Origin: an uncultured Methanobacteriaceae archaeon
GTDB taxonomy: Archaea > Methanobacteriota > Methanobacteria > Methanobacteriales > Methanobacteriaceae
DNA length: 64,000 nucleotides
Reading direction: 5' to 3'
NCBI GenBank assembly: GCA_902782945.1
Contig: CACZOU010000064.1
Location: forward strand, 16,776 to 80,775
Shown: positions 39,457-50,203 of the stretch, piece by piece
Layout of the letters: each line of letters begins with the position of its first letter
Numbering within the stretch: position 1 is the first letter of the stretch
Made by a program: the position numbers and the translations under genes
Notes under the pieces: generated by a model
Seen by the model: the letters and a program-made list of their open reading frames with translations, nothing else
Database searches by the model: none
What the model was told of the DNA's origin: nothing

Positions 39457-40449
39457 TTATTCTTTTGTTGCATTGATAATTATCTCTACTAGTTTATCCA
39501 TGTTATCTATTGTCAAACTACTTGGATCTAGGTTTTTTGTTTCAATACATATGCATGGCTGTTTAAGTCTATTATAATTAGGTCCTGTTGTTATAATACT
39601 CTTATTTTTGGTTATTGATAATTGTGTTCTTATATTATAGGATAATTTTTTTGCTTTACTTTTACTTTCTGCTGTGATTATTACATTTAATCCATACTCG
39701 TTTTCATGTATTATATGGTGTATTTTATCATCTTTTAGTTTGTTAATTAATTGTTTTTTAAGATATGTGTTAGCCTTCAGTGTTTTATTGTATGTTTGTT
39801 CTGCATAGTCTATATTCTCGTAGATTCCAGCACATGTTATATTATCTGCCTTGAATGTTTTTAAAAGATGGTTATTTAGTTTTATTTTCTGAGTTATATT
39901 GTTAATGAATCCACCATTTTCTATGTTTACTATTTTTGGTGAACCTGTTGATGATACTTGTATGTCTGCATATTCTGTATTTGATAGTTTTTCGTCACCC
40001 ATGGATCCAGAAATATCTAAAATAAATATCACATCATATAGATTGCATAGTTCATATATTTCTTTCACTGGTTGTTCTGCTGTATAAGCAGATAAGCTTG
40101 TAATATATAAGGAACCTACATCATTATTTTCAAAATACTTGGAAAGATTTTCAGTATTTATTATACCATTAGAAGTACTTATTTCTTGAACTTGTTTATT
40201 CAGTATCTTGGCAGAACGTTGTAATCCATTCCATCCTCCTTCATCTGGTACAAGTATCGGTTCGGGTAAGGCTTCAGTAATTGTAAATATGCAACTATTA
40301 GCACTGTTAAGGATATGAACTTCCTGTGATGGAAATAATTCTTTTATCTTGTTGACAGCATAATCATAGTAGTCATAATCTGAGTCAATTGCTTTCTTCA
40401 TAAACTTTCTAGTATGCTCAGGTATTTCTTTATATTTTAATTGTAACAT
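39457..40449 (-). CDS. PLP-dependent transferase-fold protein of unknown function
   Basis: I do not recognise a characterised homologue. The layout resembles a fold-type I PLP enzyme. LNSANSCIFTITEA (about residue 46) looks like the phosphate-binding region, FILDISGSMGD (about residue 142) would carry the Asp that contacts the pyridine nitrogen, and VSSTGSPKIVNIENGGFI (about residue 165) would carry the Schiff-base Lys. The C-terminal small domain follows. It starts 12 bases after the NreA-like stop and is translated from the same operon. The alternative is a catalytically dead relative. Confidence 0.55.
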   Translation of the reverse strand: MLQLKYKEIPEHTRKFMKKAIDSDYDYYDYAVNKIKELFPSQEVHILNSANSCIFTITEALPEPILVPDEGGWNGLQRSAKILNKQVQEISTSNGIINTENLSKYFENNDVGSLYITSLSAYTAEQPVKEIYELCNLYDVIFILDISGSMGDEKLSNTEYADIQVSSTGSPKIVNIENGGFINNITQKIKLNNHLLKTFKADNITCAGIYENIDYAEQTYNKTLKANTYLKKQLINKLKDDKIHHIIHENEYGLNVIITAESKSKAKKLSYNIRTQLSITKNKSIITTGPNYNRLKQPCICIETKNLDPSSLTIDNMDKLVEIIINATKE

Positions 40450-40461
40450 TATATCTTATCC

Positions 40462-41628
40462 TCAGAAGAACTGATCAAGTGTTGTCTGTCTTTCTTTTAG
40501 TACTTCATCAAGTAATTGGCTTGCGGCTCTGAAATCATCCACACTTAATTTTAATTTAGTTTCTATATAGTCTAATGATTGTCTTAGACTTTCAAATTCA
40601 AGTGGTTTACTATTCATTGCATGTCTTATATTTTCTCTAACATTAAATACACCTAACGGAATATAATCCTCATTTGCTTCTCTGAATATTATACATCCCG
40701 CCTGTTCTTTATCTCTATCTAATTGTTCTAATACGGCCATTTTAGCAGTATAATAACATCCACCTACACGTGAGTACTCTTTTTTACCCTTATTATGTTC
40801 ACAATCAGTGAATATCATGCTTTTTCTTCCATTTACTTTTAAAAATGCTTCCATCCATTCATATTGCCATGGTGTTGGCATTTCAAGTATTGCATAGTAA
40901 TTATTTAGACTTTCAAATTCATAAACTTTGTATGTGTCTATTTGAGAGTAATATCTCACATTTTCCAGGAGTCTGTCTGCAATTGTTGTGTCTACCGCGG
41001 TTATTGACCATCGTGTAGGAACTAGTTTCCTTTTTTTTCCTTCACCCATTGTTCCTACTGAGAATGCTTTCTGTATTTGTGTAAATGGAACGTTTTTTTC
41101 ATGTAATATTTCAACTGCATCTGCTGCTTTAAGATCTGTATCATAATATGCTTTTTCTAGTTGATGGTCCCATTTAACGTTGTCAATATCAAATTTTTTT
41201 ATAATAGCACTAGGTCCATGAGGAGCGTTTTCTGCACTAAATGTCATTCCCTGTGGTTTTTTGTTAAATTCTGCTTCACTCATGATGGATTTTGATGCCA
41301 TAGATATTTCTTGTAATTTTTCTATGTAGTTATTATCTAAATCAGTTATTCCTATGGTTTGTTTTCCTCTAACAAGATTTAATCGGTAGTTAATAATATC
41401 TTTTTGTGAAGTATGTGTGGATATCCATTGTTCTGGCTGGTCCATAATTGATGAATCTTCGTAGCTAGGTGATAATAACGGTCCTGCATATACTTTAGGA
41501 TAATTATAACTTCCTATGAAGACTGAGGGTGGTGTAGTACCTTCAAGTTCTTTATCTACTTTAGCTGATTTCATATTGTATAATTGTTTAGTTATTGTTT
41601 TAAGATATCTATATTTACTATCTAACAT
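40462..41628 (-). CDS. nreA: NreA-type DNA repair protein with C-terminal PCNA-interaction motif
   Basis: This is an archaeal Nre family protein, implicated with PCNA in DNA-damage response in haloarchaea. The family signature [20 protein letters not shown] begins at about residue 33. Other conserved stretches are [25 protein letters not shown] (about 187-211, listed as region) and a C-terminal QTTLDQFF, a good PIP box. No cysteine pair is seen in the first 45 residues, although many relatives have an N-terminal zinc motif there, so this version appears to lack it. At 388 residues it is otherwise normal. Confidence 0.82.
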   Translation of the reverse strand: MLDSKYRYLKTITKQLYNMKSAKVDKELEGTTPPSVFIGSYNYPKVYAGPLLSPSYEDSSIMDQPEQWISTHTSQKDIINYRLNLVRGKQTIGITDLDNNYIEKLQEISMASKSIMSEAEFNKKPQGMTFSAENAPHGPSAIIKKFDIDNVKWDHQLEKAYYDTDLKAADAVEILHEKNVPFTQIQKAFSVGTMGEGKKRKLVPTRWSITAVDTTIADRLLENVRYYSQIDTYKVYEFESLNNYYAILEMPTPWQYEWMEAFLKVNGRKSMIFTDCEHNKGKKEYSRVGGCYYTAKMAVLEQLDRDKEQAGCIIFREANEDYIPLGVFNVRENIRHAMNSKPLEFESLRQSLDYIETKLKLSVDDFRAASQLLDEVLKERQTTLDQFF

Positions 41629-41779
41629 TTAGTTACACCTCCTCTAGTTCCTGATTCCTTTTTATTCTGACTATTTATTAGTATATGTTTTTTGTAATAT
41701 TTAATATAAAGTAAGATTGGATTATTTTTCTAGTCATTTCCTAATTTTTTATTAATTGTTAGTAACATATTGTTATATC

Positions 41780-42559
41780 ATGATTAAAGAGGATTTTTTT
41801 AAGAATAAAATAGGTGTAATTGGTGCTGGAAATATAGGCAGATCTGTTATTTTAAAATTATTAGAAAAGGGTTATCCATATGATAATATTCAGTTATCAT
41901 ATAATGGGTCTATATTTACATTCAGTGCATTATTTGATGATAATCTTGTGGATATGATAAGTGATAATTCTAGATTAGTAAATGATTCTTCTATTATTTT
42001 ACTGTCTGTTCCTCCACAATCTTTTGAAAAAATTGGTGATTTTGGATTGGATAAAGATACTCTTGTAATTTCATTTATGGCTGGTATATCTATTGATAAA
42101 ATTAAAAAACAAACAAAATCTGAAAATGTAGTGAGGGTTATTCCAACTGGTCCTGATACCATTAAGAATTCTTGTACTATTGCAGGTACATATCCTGGTA
42201 ATGCTGCAGCTGATTTCTTGTTTGATTTACTTGATTTTGATTATTATGTTGTTGATAGTGAGGATAAAATGGATTATATGGTTATTGCTGGCTGTCTTCC
42301 AGCTGTTTATTGTCGTGTTGATCCACATAGTAATGAGAGTGTTAGGGATATACAGAGATTTGCAGGTGATTTCGATGAATTTATTGAGATTTCAAAAAAG
42401 GCTGAAAAGTTAGTTCCAACTGATAATATTGATGAATTTGTAAAACAAGTTTCAACGCCTGGTGGTGTTACTGAGGCTATTATTAGTAGTCTTGACCAAG
42501 GTAATTCTTTGTATGATTCATTACTGGCCGGTATTAAACGTAATAATGAATTATCTTAG
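41780..42559 (+). CDS. proC: Pyrroline-5-carboxylate reductase-like protein
   Basis: This is a Rossmann-fold dehydrogenase of the ProC family, which reduces pyrroline-5-carboxylate to proline. Motifs are KIGVIGAGNIGRSV, VVRVIPTGPDTIKNSC (about residue 115) and the family hallmark VSTPGGVTEAIISSLDQG (about residue 229). The frame begins at a TTG (41756), but ATG 41780 starts the conserved region and is preferred. It stands alone, with no clear Shine-Dalgarno sequence. Another possible proline route, the LOR/SDH enzyme, is at 9894-11117. Some ProC relatives have other substrates. Confidence 0.8.
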   Translation: MIKEDFFKNKIGVIGAGNIGRSVILKLLEKGYPYDNIQLSYNGSIFTFSALFDDNLVDMISDNSRLVNDSSIILLSVPPQSFEKIGDFGLDKDTLVISFMAGISIDKIKKQTKSENVVRVIPTGPDTIKNSCTIAGTYPGNAAADFLFDLLDFDYYVVDSEDKMDYMVIAGCLPAVYCRVDPHSNESVRDIQRFAGDFDEFIEISKKAEKLVPTDNIDEFVKQVSTPGGVTEAIISSLDQGNSLYDSLLAGIKRNNELS

Positions 42560-43177
42560 TAATTATTTATAAAAAAAAGTATGGTTTGAAAAGAAAGAAA
42601 AAAATTTGTTTTCCTTACTCATTAGGATGTTTTGAGTGTTTTTTTAGTTTGTTTTCATTTTTTTCTTTTTTTAAGTTTTTATGTTTTTAATAAGGAGTGG
42701 TGAGTAATACAAAGATCAGTTCCTATATCGAATTATTTTTTTATAATAGGTGATTTAATTTTTTTTTAGACTATTGTGTAGGATATTATAATAGTTTTAG
42801 TCTTTTTAGTCTTAATTCTCTATAGGCTTTTTTGTATTAATCTTTTAACATTTTTTGTTGACTAACAATTTTTAGGTTTAGGAATACCTAAATTCTTAGT
42901 CAATTAAATGTTGTACTCGATACTATATAAAGATTTTGGCTTACCTAAAAATTTTTAAATAAATAATTAAAACAAGTATTTTTCTAAATAAATAATAAAA
43001 ATACTATTAAAATACTAAGAAACTTTTTATAATTTTTTTTTTAATTTAATAAGGAATAATCAGTTTGAAATAATTTATTTATCCGATTTTAATCAAAGAT
43101 AAATATCATGTTTACTATAATATTTTTATAAAAAAAAAGAAATTTATGGAGAAGAATATTTTCAGTTAATGAAATTT
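42560..43177. other. 618-base AT-rich gap between convergent genes
   Basis: The region has no plausible open frame. It holds long T-rich stretches, one strong imperfect hairpin (42858-42903) and, just beyond it, a TATA-like actatataaag near 42920-42930. The end near 43178 must hold the terminator of the third adhesin, seen only as a U-rich tract on the minus strand near 43130-43140. Confidence 0.5.
42858..42903. other. Long intergenic hairpin
   Basis: The left arm ttgactaa...ttaggt and right arm acctaa...ttagtcaa pair over about 18 bp, with one mismatch and a two-base asymmetry, around an 8-base loop. A TATA-like element on the minus-strand side, about 16-25 bases upstream of the hairpin in that direction, would place it near the 5' end of a short minus-strand transcript. 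It could be a small RNA, a terminator or a mobile-element end; no decision is possible. Confidence 0.45.
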
Positions 43178-46100
43178 TCAGATTGTAACTTTTGTTGAAG
43201 TATAACCTCCACGAAGACTTTTTCCTCCATAATAAACTACTGTTAATGTATGTGTTCCCTTACGAATACTTTTAGGAATAGTATATGTTATAACAACAGT
43301 ACCATTTCTAATAGTAGTTTTTATAATAGTTCCATTTGAATCCTTAACTAGTTTACCATCAATTTTATATACTACACTTCCAGCAGTAGCAGGGATTGCT
43401 GTTTTTGATCCTTTAATCTGCACAGTGAATTTTAATTTATCACTTTTTTTTGTTACACCGCTTATTTTTATAATAGATGTCTGGTTTTTCACATTCAAGG
43501 TACTGTTGAATTGATAACTGTTATAATTAGTACTTTCATTGTACGTATAAGTTAATGTATAGTTTTTAGCAGTACAATCAGGTATTTTATATTTATATAG
43601 GAATGTACTGTTTGTGATATTTGCTTGTCCTATTACTCTTCCATTGAACTTTATTATTACAGTACCTTGCATTATATTTGTTCCGTTACTAGCTTTAACA
43701 GTTCCTTTAAGATTAACAGTTTCACCAGCGTATATACTAACATCACTTGCATTTATTACAATATCATGTTTTAATATTGTGAAAATCTTATTTGCAGATG
43801 AAGTATTATACTGGGACGTACCATCATAGATATAATTTAATGTATAATTATTCGCATGATATGCGGGTATAACATAATTATAACTAAATGAACCATTAGT
43901 CACTGTTACTTTTCTCACAGTTTTTCCATTAAGTTTTATAGTTACAGATCCATTTATTTTAGTTCCATTAGTTGTTGTTAATGTACCTTTAAGAATAACG
44001 GGTTCTCCAACATATCCTTTTACATTATTTGTTGTTATCCTTGTAGTTTGCTTATTTATCTTAATTGTTTTACTTGTAGTACATCTATCGTATATGGAAT
44101 TTCCTCCATATGTGTAAGTTAATGTATAACTTTTTGCAGTTATTATTGGAATTGTATAATTATACGTGTACTTTCCATTAATTATCTTTGTTTGTCCTAT
44201 TGTTGTTCCATTGATTTTTATGTTTATTGTTCCATTGTTTATTTTGGTTCCATTAGTTGTTGTTATTGTTCCATTGAGTTTTACAGTAGTTCCTATAACT
44301 CCTAGAACGTTGTTTGTTGTTATTTTAGTAGTTATTTTTTTTATTGTAAAGGTCTTATTCAAGGTACTTCCATCGTATATGGAATTTCCTCCATAGGTGT
44401 ATGTTAATATATAATTTTTTGCACTGAATACTGGAACTGTATAGGTGTATGTGAATTTTCCCTTTGTTACATTGGTTTTTCCCATGGTTTTTCCATTAAG
44501 TTTTATGTTTATTATTCCATCATTAACTAATGTGCCATTATTTGTTGTTACTGTTCCATTAAAGTTTATAATAGTTCCTATAACTCCTACAACATCGGGT
44601 GCTGTTATTTTAGTCTTGTATTTTAATATTGTGAAGTTTTTGGATACTGTTGATGAATTGCACTGGGAATTTCCATCATAGGTGTATGTTATGATGTTAT
44701 TGGTTGTGGTTGTTATTGGAATTGTATATTTGTATGTGTACTTTCCGTTGATTACTTTTGTTTCTCCTATTGTTTTTTCATTAAGTTTTATGGTTATTGT
44801 TCCATTAGCAACTGGTGTTCCATTGGTTGTTGTCACTGTTCCATTAAGTATTGTCGTGTTTTTAACATATGTTTTTACATTGTTTGTTGTTATCTTAGTG
44901 TCTTGTTTTAGTATGGTTAATGTTTTTGTTATAATTGAATTATCATAAGGGTATTCACCGATATAATTGTAAGTTAGTTTATATTTATCTGCATCATATG
45001 ATGGAATAGTATACTCATAAGTGTATCTTCCATTAATTACACTTGTCTGAGCAACAGTATTATCATCGATTCTTATTATTACAGTTCCATTATTAACTAA
45101 TGTGCCATTACTTGTTTTTACACTTCCATTTATTATTACTTTTTCACCAATAGTCCTAGTTATATCGGAACCTATTATATTTGTCTTTATCGTAGTAATA
45201 TTCTCATTATTTAAAGTTAAAATAATTTTCTGATGATCTAAGAGTATATCTAATTTTTTAACACCAATTATGTCAATATTTTCTGATATATATAATGGTA
45301 ATGTGTATGTAACATTATCATTCTTTGTTATTTCAATATTCACCGTTTTTAGGAAATCATCCGTATAACTATAATCAAGTGTTAGTTTATCTTGTTTTGT
45401 AACCACAGAATATATGAATACTGTTATTTCAGAGATATCGCCTGATTTTATGGTAATTGTTTTATTTAACCAGTCCTGAGGTAGGATATTATCTTCAGAT
45501 ATTTGTAATAGATAATTTTTTGTTATGTTGAAATTATGTGCGGCTGTTAGAGGAACATTGTTTTGTCCGAACCATGTCCAATTTATCCAGTTATCATTGT
45601 ATTGTGAATCATATGGTTTTTCTGAATATACTTGATATATTCCTCCGTTATCTACCAATATACTTGTTTTTAATTGGATTGTTGAAGGAAAGACTCCATA
45701 ATTTACACTATTATTCTGATATATTGCTCCACCAGTGACAGCTGTGTTATTTTTAATTAATGATTTAATAATACTAAGGTACAGGGAAGACTGAACAGAT
45801 ATAGCTCCACCATAAGTACTTGCAGTATTATTAACAAGTGTTGTATTAGACATGGTTATTGTTGCATATTTTCCTATGTATATTGCTCCCCCTTCACCTC
45901 TTGGAGAGTTAATAGCTTTATTGTTAGTAAATTCAGTGTCAGTTATAAGTGAAGTAATAAATAATCCATTATATACTATTGATCCTCCATTATTATTTGC
46001 ATTATTATTATTAAATGCAGAGTTAGCTATTCTGATATTAAGACCAACACCCTCACTGTATATTGCTCCACCATATTGTGCATCATTATTTTTAAATACT

Positions 46101-47569
46101 GTGTTATTTATGTTAATGTTTTTAGCATCATCCTTTGAATATATGGCTCCACCATAATATGCACTGTTATTGTTAAATGTACAATTATCGATATTGAATG
46201 TTATGGCAGGTCCGGAAATACTTATTGCTCCTCCTTGAGGGACATCTGTGGATGTATCCGTGGTTATTCTAATACTGTTGTCTGTGAAAGTACTGTTTAT
46301 GATATTCACATTTTTATTACCTTTATCTAAAATAGCACCACCTCTATTTGATCCCCAGTTTTTAATAAATTTACAATTAACAACATTTAAGTCACCATAA
46401 TTATAAATGGCTCCTCCAAGGGTACGTGCTTTATTAGAATAGAATACGCATGATGTGATATTTGCTTCTTCACCACTATTTATACTAATAGCAGCACCAT
46501 AACTTGCATTATTATATGCAAAGTAACAATTAGTAATGTTTCCAATACCACTGGCAATAGTTACGGTACCACGAGTGTTTATATGTTGATTATTACTTGC
46601 ATTGTTGTATGTGAAATTACTGTTAGTTAGATATAATTGTGCATGTGAACCACTAAAAATACATGTTCCATTAACTGCAGTGTTATTTATGAAATTACAT
46701 AAATCAACATATGTTACTCCATAAGTTCCAGAGTATATAGCTCCACCAACACGTCTAAATGTAACATTATCAACATTTGGATCACATGAATTATTAATAA
46801 AAGAACAATTATGTATTAAAGTTGTAGTATGTTCGCCACCTACTTGTAATGCTCCTCCCTGGCTATCTGCACTGTTATTTCTAAATAAACTATTAGTTAT
46901 AGTAATATTATTATAATCTAGGGATGTGAATAGTACTCCTCCAACAACAGCATCATTATTTGTAAATATACAATCATCTGCATTAAATGATACATTAGAT
47001 TCGATTGTGAATACTCCACCTTGACCAGAATGACTTGCATTAGTTAATGTTAACTTCTGAATATTTATTGTAACATTATTTAATATGAAACCCTTATGCT
47101 GGTTTAAGTTAATAATAGTATTATCCTTATCTTCACCAACTATTGTAAGAGTAGTACAATTAGCTATTTTTCTTGTTTTACTGAGGCTGTATGTTCCATG
47201 GCTAATGTGAATAATGGAGTCATTTGATGTAGATACTTTGTCAAGTGCTTTATCAATAGTTTTATATGGATTTGTATTGTTACCACTACTTTTATCATTA
47301 CCTTTATCCTTATTAACGTAGATTTCTGATATTTTTTCCTTATTATGACCACTTGCTGTTTTATAATATTTTATAGTATCATCAGGATTGTCTGAATCTG
47401 AATATTCATTATAATCATTGGTTTCAAACGTGTTAGCTGTGGATTCCGATGAAATTATATTATTTTCTAGTGTCTCGGAAGTATCCGTTGAATTATCACT
47501 AGCATAACATGAACCAACAGTTAGTAATGTAATGAATATTAATAAGATTATTCCTTTTTTAAAATTCAT
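43178..47569 (-). CDS. Giant adhesin-like protein: beta-helix followed by Ig-like repeats
   Basis: This 1463-residue secreted protein starts with a clear signal peptide (KKGIILLIFITLLTVGSCYAS). Residues about 65-650 form a beta-helix with Pmp-like repeats such as GGAIY and NNTA about every 23 residues. About residues 790-1370 contain six Ig-like repeats of roughly 95-97 residues, with the unit NGTxxxNGTIxIKxNGKTIGxTxxxNGKYTYxYTIP. A final Ig-like domain ends at TKVTI, with no membrane anchor or LPXTG. GAGGGA stands 7-13 bases before ATG 47569. The protein is asparagine- and threonine-rich, like the two adhesins near 2354-8768. Confidence 0.88.
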   Translation of the reverse strand: MNFKKGIILLIFITLLTVGSCYASDNSTDTSETLENNIISSESTANTFETNDYNEYSDSDNPDDTIKYYKTASGHNKEKISEIYVNKDKGNDKSSGNNTNPYKTIDKALDKVSTSNDSIIHISHGTYSLSKTRKIANCTTLTIVGEDKDNTIINLNQHKGFILNNVTINIQKLTLTNASHSGQGGVFTIESNVSFNADDCIFTNNDAVVGGVLFTSLDYNNITITNSLFRNNSADSQGGALQVGGEHTTTLIHNCSFINNSCDPNVDNVTFRRVGGAIYSGTYGVTYVDLCNFINNTAVNGTCIFSGSHAQLYLTNSNFTYNNASNNQHINTRGTVTIASGIGNITNCYFAYNNASYGAAISINSGEEANITSCVFYSNKARTLGGAIYNYGDLNVVNCKFIKNWGSNRGGAILDKGNKNVNIINSTFTDNSIRITTDTSTDVPQGGAISISGPAITFNIDNCTFNNNSAYYGGAIYSKDDAKNININNTVFKNNDAQYGGAIYSEGVGLNIRIANSAFNNNNANNNGGSIVYNGLFITSLITDTEFTNNKAINSPRGEGGAIYIGKYATITMSNTTLVNNTASTYGGAISVQSSLYLSIIKSLIKNNTAVTGGAIYQNNSVNYGVFPSTIQLKTSILVDNGGIYQVYSEKPYDSQYNDNWINWTWFGQNNVPLTAAHNFNITKNYLLQISEDNILPQDWLNKTITIKSGDISEITVFIYSVVTKQDKLTLDYSYTDDFLKTVNIEITKNDNVTYTLPLYISENIDIIGVKKLDILLDHQKIILTLNNENITTIKTNIIGSDITRTIGEKVIINGSVKTSNGTLVNNGTVIIRIDDNTVAQTSVINGRYTYEYTIPSYDADKYKLTYNYIGEYPYDNSIITKTLTILKQDTKITTNNVKTYVKNTTILNGTVTTTNGTPVANGTITIKLNEKTIGETKVINGKYTYKYTIPITTTTNNIITYTYDGNSQCNSSTVSKNFTILKYKTKITAPDVVGVIGTIINFNGTVTTNNGTLVNDGIINIKLNGKTMGKTNVTKGKFTYTYTVPVFSAKNYILTYTYGGNSIYDGSTLNKTFTIKKITTKITTNNVLGVIGTTVKLNGTITTTNGTKINNGTINIKINGTTIGQTKIINGKYTYNYTIPIITAKSYTLTYTYGGNSIYDRCTTSKTIKINKQTTRITTNNVKGYVGEPVILKGTLTTTNGTKINGSVTIKLNGKTVRKVTVTNGSFSYNYVIPAYHANNYTLNYIYDGTSQYNTSSANKIFTILKHDIVINASDVSIYAGETVNLKGTVKASNGTNIMQGTVIIKFNGRVIGQANITNSTFLYKYKIPDCTAKNYTLTYTYNESTNYNSYQFNSTLNVKNQTSIIKISGVTKKSDKLKFTVQIKGSKTAIPATAGSVVYKIDGKLVKDSNGTIIKTTIRNGTVVITYTIPKSIRKGTHTLTVVYYGGKSLRGGYTSTKVTI
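43500..45190. repeat. Tandem ~285-291 bp repeats inside the third adhesin gene
   Basis: About six coding repeats share DNA-level similarity. For example, versions of gttccattaagttttatg recur near 44206, 44491 and 44776, about 285 bases apart. They encode the Ig-like units. The similarity is high enough to allow unequal recombination, which could change repeat number. Confidence 0.7.
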
Positions 47570-47820
47570 TTAATATTCCCTCATTGATTTATAATTTTAT
47601 CTATAAATTATAATTGGTATTAATCTATAAGTTAAGTAAATTTATTTTCTATATAGTAAAACCTAACTTGGTTTATATTATTCTTAGATTTGTTCTTGAT
47701 TTGATAAGTATGTTTTTTAATAAATTAAGTAATACTCTATTTGATTAAAATAAGGATTATATTTGTAAAAAAAGTAAAGAAAAGGGGGTTCATTTACCCA
47801 TATTAGATTTTATTAGAGAA

Positions 47821-49128
47821 TTATTGGATATTGTCTAATAAATAGTATATAAATTGCCGTGCTGTACGGCCAGATGGTCCTCCATGTGTTCTTAGCCAGA
47901 TATTTGCTTTTTGTTTTAATTCCTCATCCGACATTTTGATTTCAGGATATCTTTTAGCTATCGTTGTTACAATATCAAAGTATTCTTTAACTGTTGGCTT
48001 ATAGTAACCTATGGATATTCCAAATCTATCTACAAGAGATAATTTTTCTCTAATAGTGTCTGATCTATACATTTCATCATCAGATGCTACATTGGTTCGT
48101 TCATTCCAAGTTTCTTTTATTAAATGACGTCTATTGGATGTTGCATATATTAACACATTGTCAGGATTAGTTTCTAATCCACCCTCTATCAGTGCTTTTA
48201 AATATTTATAGGAGCTTTCTGATTCCTCAAATGATAAATCATCCATGTATATTATAAAATGATAATTTCTGTTCTTAATCGTACTTATTACTTTAGAGAG
48301 ATATTTTGCTTCGTGTTTGTACATTTCTATCATTCGAAGACCTTGACTGTAGAATTGGTTAAGAATTGCCTTGATACTTGTTGATTTACCAGTACCTGCA
48401 TCTCCATATAATAATACATTATTTGCTTTTTTACCTTCAACAAATGCTTTTGTATTTTGTACTAATCTTTCTTTTTGTGATTCATAGCCTACAAGATCAT
48501 CAAGAACAACATCATCAAGGGATGTGATTGGAATAAGAAATTCTGATGAGGAATCATGTGATATACGAAATGCTCTGTTTAATCCGAATTTTCCTACACC
48601 ATACTTCTTGTAGAATGTTGTTATTATTTCATATATTTCATTTTCATTGTTTGCTTTTTCTATGTTGTTACTTAGTTCCTGTACTTTGATGCTTACATCC
48701 TTATTGTATAGTTGTTCTTTTTTAATTATGGAATTATAGTTCTGTATAGTGGTGAAGCAGTTGATATTTAAATCATCTTCTATTTTTGTGAAATCATAGT
48801 CAAATAATTGTTTGAATATTTTAAAATCGTTTTTTGCAAATTCATTCACTGTTCCTGATTGTGCCCCGTTTTTTTCTGATACTAGTGTGAATGGGTTTTC
48901 TGTTGTTGCTAGTAGGTATGTTAGATAGTTATGCCATAGATTCGTGTTGAAACCATAACTTGTTGCAAGAGAGAGTAATCTATTCATTTGTATGTAGATT
49001 TTTTCTATTATTTCTTCTTTATCATAGTTTCCTAGTTCATATTCTTTGAATATGTCTGCTAATTGGAATAATATACTGTCATCGTCAATATTTCTATATA
49101 CTAATAATTTTGATGTTAGATGGTACAT
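47821..49128 (-). CDS. DUF815 family AAA-type ATPase
   Basis: This P-loop ATPase belongs to the DUF815 (COG2607) group of unknown role. The C-terminal half has Walker [17 protein letters not shown] (about residue 245), Walker [13 protein letters not shown] (about residue 295) and [11 protein letters not shown] with the sensor Asn. The N-terminal 200 residues are helical and specific to this family. The C-terminus carries a sensor-2-like [17 protein letters not shown] precedes ATG 49128. The gene is transcribed alone, between the third adhesin and the GMP synthase genes. Confidence 0.78.
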   Translation of the reverse strand: MYHLTSKLLVYRNIDDDSILFQLADIFKEYELGNYDKEEIIEKIYIQMNRLLSLATSYGFNTNLWHNYLTYLLATTENPFTLVSEKNGAQSGTVNEFAKNDFKIFKQLFDYDFTKIEDDLNINCFTTIQNYNSIIKKEQLYNKDVSIKVQELSNNIEKANNENEIYEIITTFYKKYGVGKFGLNRAFRISHDSSSEFLIPITSLDDVVLDDLVGYESQKERLVQNTKAFVEGKKANNVLLYGDAGTGKSTSIKAILNQFYSQGLRMIEMYKHEAKYLSKVISTIKNRNYHFIIYMDDLSFEESESSYKYLKALIEGGLETNPDNVLIYATSNRRHLIKETWNERTNVASDDEMYRSDTIREKLSLVDRFGISIGYYKPTVKEYFDIVTTIAKRYPEIKMSDEELKQKANIWLRTHGGPSGRTARQFIYYLLDNIQ

Positions 49129-49245
49129 GTAATATTCATCTCGATTATATCTTTTTTAATTGTAATTTTTAAGTAATAATTTCTAAAAAAAAAGTTTTAA
49201 GGGGGTTAATTATGAGTATTTGGTATTGGAATCCTTTATTTTTTT

Positions 49246-50175
49246 TTATTCGAATTCTATTGTACTTGGTGGTTTATTACTTAATGATAAAGATACATGT
49301 GTTATTTCTGGTACATTTGCTGTTATTTCCTGTGCTACTTTATGTAAAAATGGCCATGGTATATCGGGTACGTTTGCTGTCATAGCATCAAATGATTGTA
49401 CCATTCTTATAACTACTAGGTATCCGAAGTCTCTCTGGTCTCCTTTTACTCCTGTTACCTTACTGTCTGTTAGTACTACAAAGTATTGCCAAAGATCTTT
49501 GTCAAGTCCTTCTGCTTCTACATTCTTGGTTAGTATTGCATTAGCTTCTCGGCATATTTCAAGTTTTTCTTCTGTTACATCTCCAAGTACTCTTACTGCA
49601 AGTCCAGGTCCTGGAAATGGTTGTCTGTGTACAATTTTGTCAGGTAATCCAAGTGTTGTTCCTACTTCTCTTACTTCATCTTTGTATAATTCTCTTAGAG
49701 GTTCAATTATTTTGAGGACTAATCCTTTAGGTAGTGTTAAATTATGGTGTGATTTTATGTTACCTTTACTTTCAATCCAATCTGGTGCTATGGTACCTTG
49801 TAATAAGTATGTTGCTCCTGTTTTTTTAGCTTCTCTTTCAAAAACTTCTATGAATTTATGACCTATAATTTCACGTTTTTTCTCAGGATCTCTAACTCCT
49901 TTCAAAGCCTCTATAAATTCATCAGATGCATCTATTAATTTGAAGTTTAACCTATCTTTAAAAGTTTCTTCAACTTCTTTTGCCTCATCTTTTCTAAGTA
50001 ATCCATGGTCTACAAAAATAGCTTCTAATTGATTTCCAATAGCTTTAGATGCAAGAACTGATGCAACAGAACTATCTACTCCACCAGATAATGCTATTAT
50101 AACCTTTTCATCTTTAACTTCTTCTTTTATACTTTTTACTGCTTCATTTATAAATTTTTCCGTATCCATCATCAT
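49246..50175 (-). CDS. guaAb: GMP synthase, ATP-pyrophosphatase subunit (GuaAb)
   Basis: This subunit adenylates XMP and accepts ammonia to make GMP. The PP-loop motif is [15 protein letters not shown] (about residue 28), with [33 protein letters not shown] and the C-terminal dimer domain ending near KPPSTIEFE. At 309 residues it is the usual archaeal stand-alone subunit. Three ATGs in succession precede DTEKF. It lies 28 bases downstream of the amidotransferase subunit gene, which supplies the ammonia. Confidence 0.95.
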   Translation of the reverse strand: MMMDTEKFINEAVKSIKEEVKDEKVIIALSGGVDSSVASVLASKAIGNQLEAIFVDHGLLRKDEAKEVEETFKDRLNFKLIDASDEFIEALKGVRDPEKKREIIGHKFIEVFEREAKKTGATYLLQGTIAPDWIESKGNIKSHHNLTLPKGLVLKIIEPLRELYKDEVREVGTTLGLPDKIVHRQPFPGPGLAVRVLGDVTEEKLEICREANAILTKNVEAEGLDKDLWQYFVVLTDSKVTGVKGDQRDFGYLVVIRMVQSFDAMTANVPDIPWPFLHKVAQEITANVPEITHVSLSLSNKPPSTIEFE

Positions 50176-50203
50176 AGTAATCCAAACAACCTTTTACATA
50201 TAT

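Noticed and set aside
42858..42903. tRNA-like fold
   Set aside because: The hairpin has no D-, T- or anticodon-arm features and no TTCGA motif.
43500..45190. Regular repeats considered as a CRISPR array
   Set aside because: The period is about 285 bases, the units diverge, and all are within one reading frame encoding Ig-like domains.
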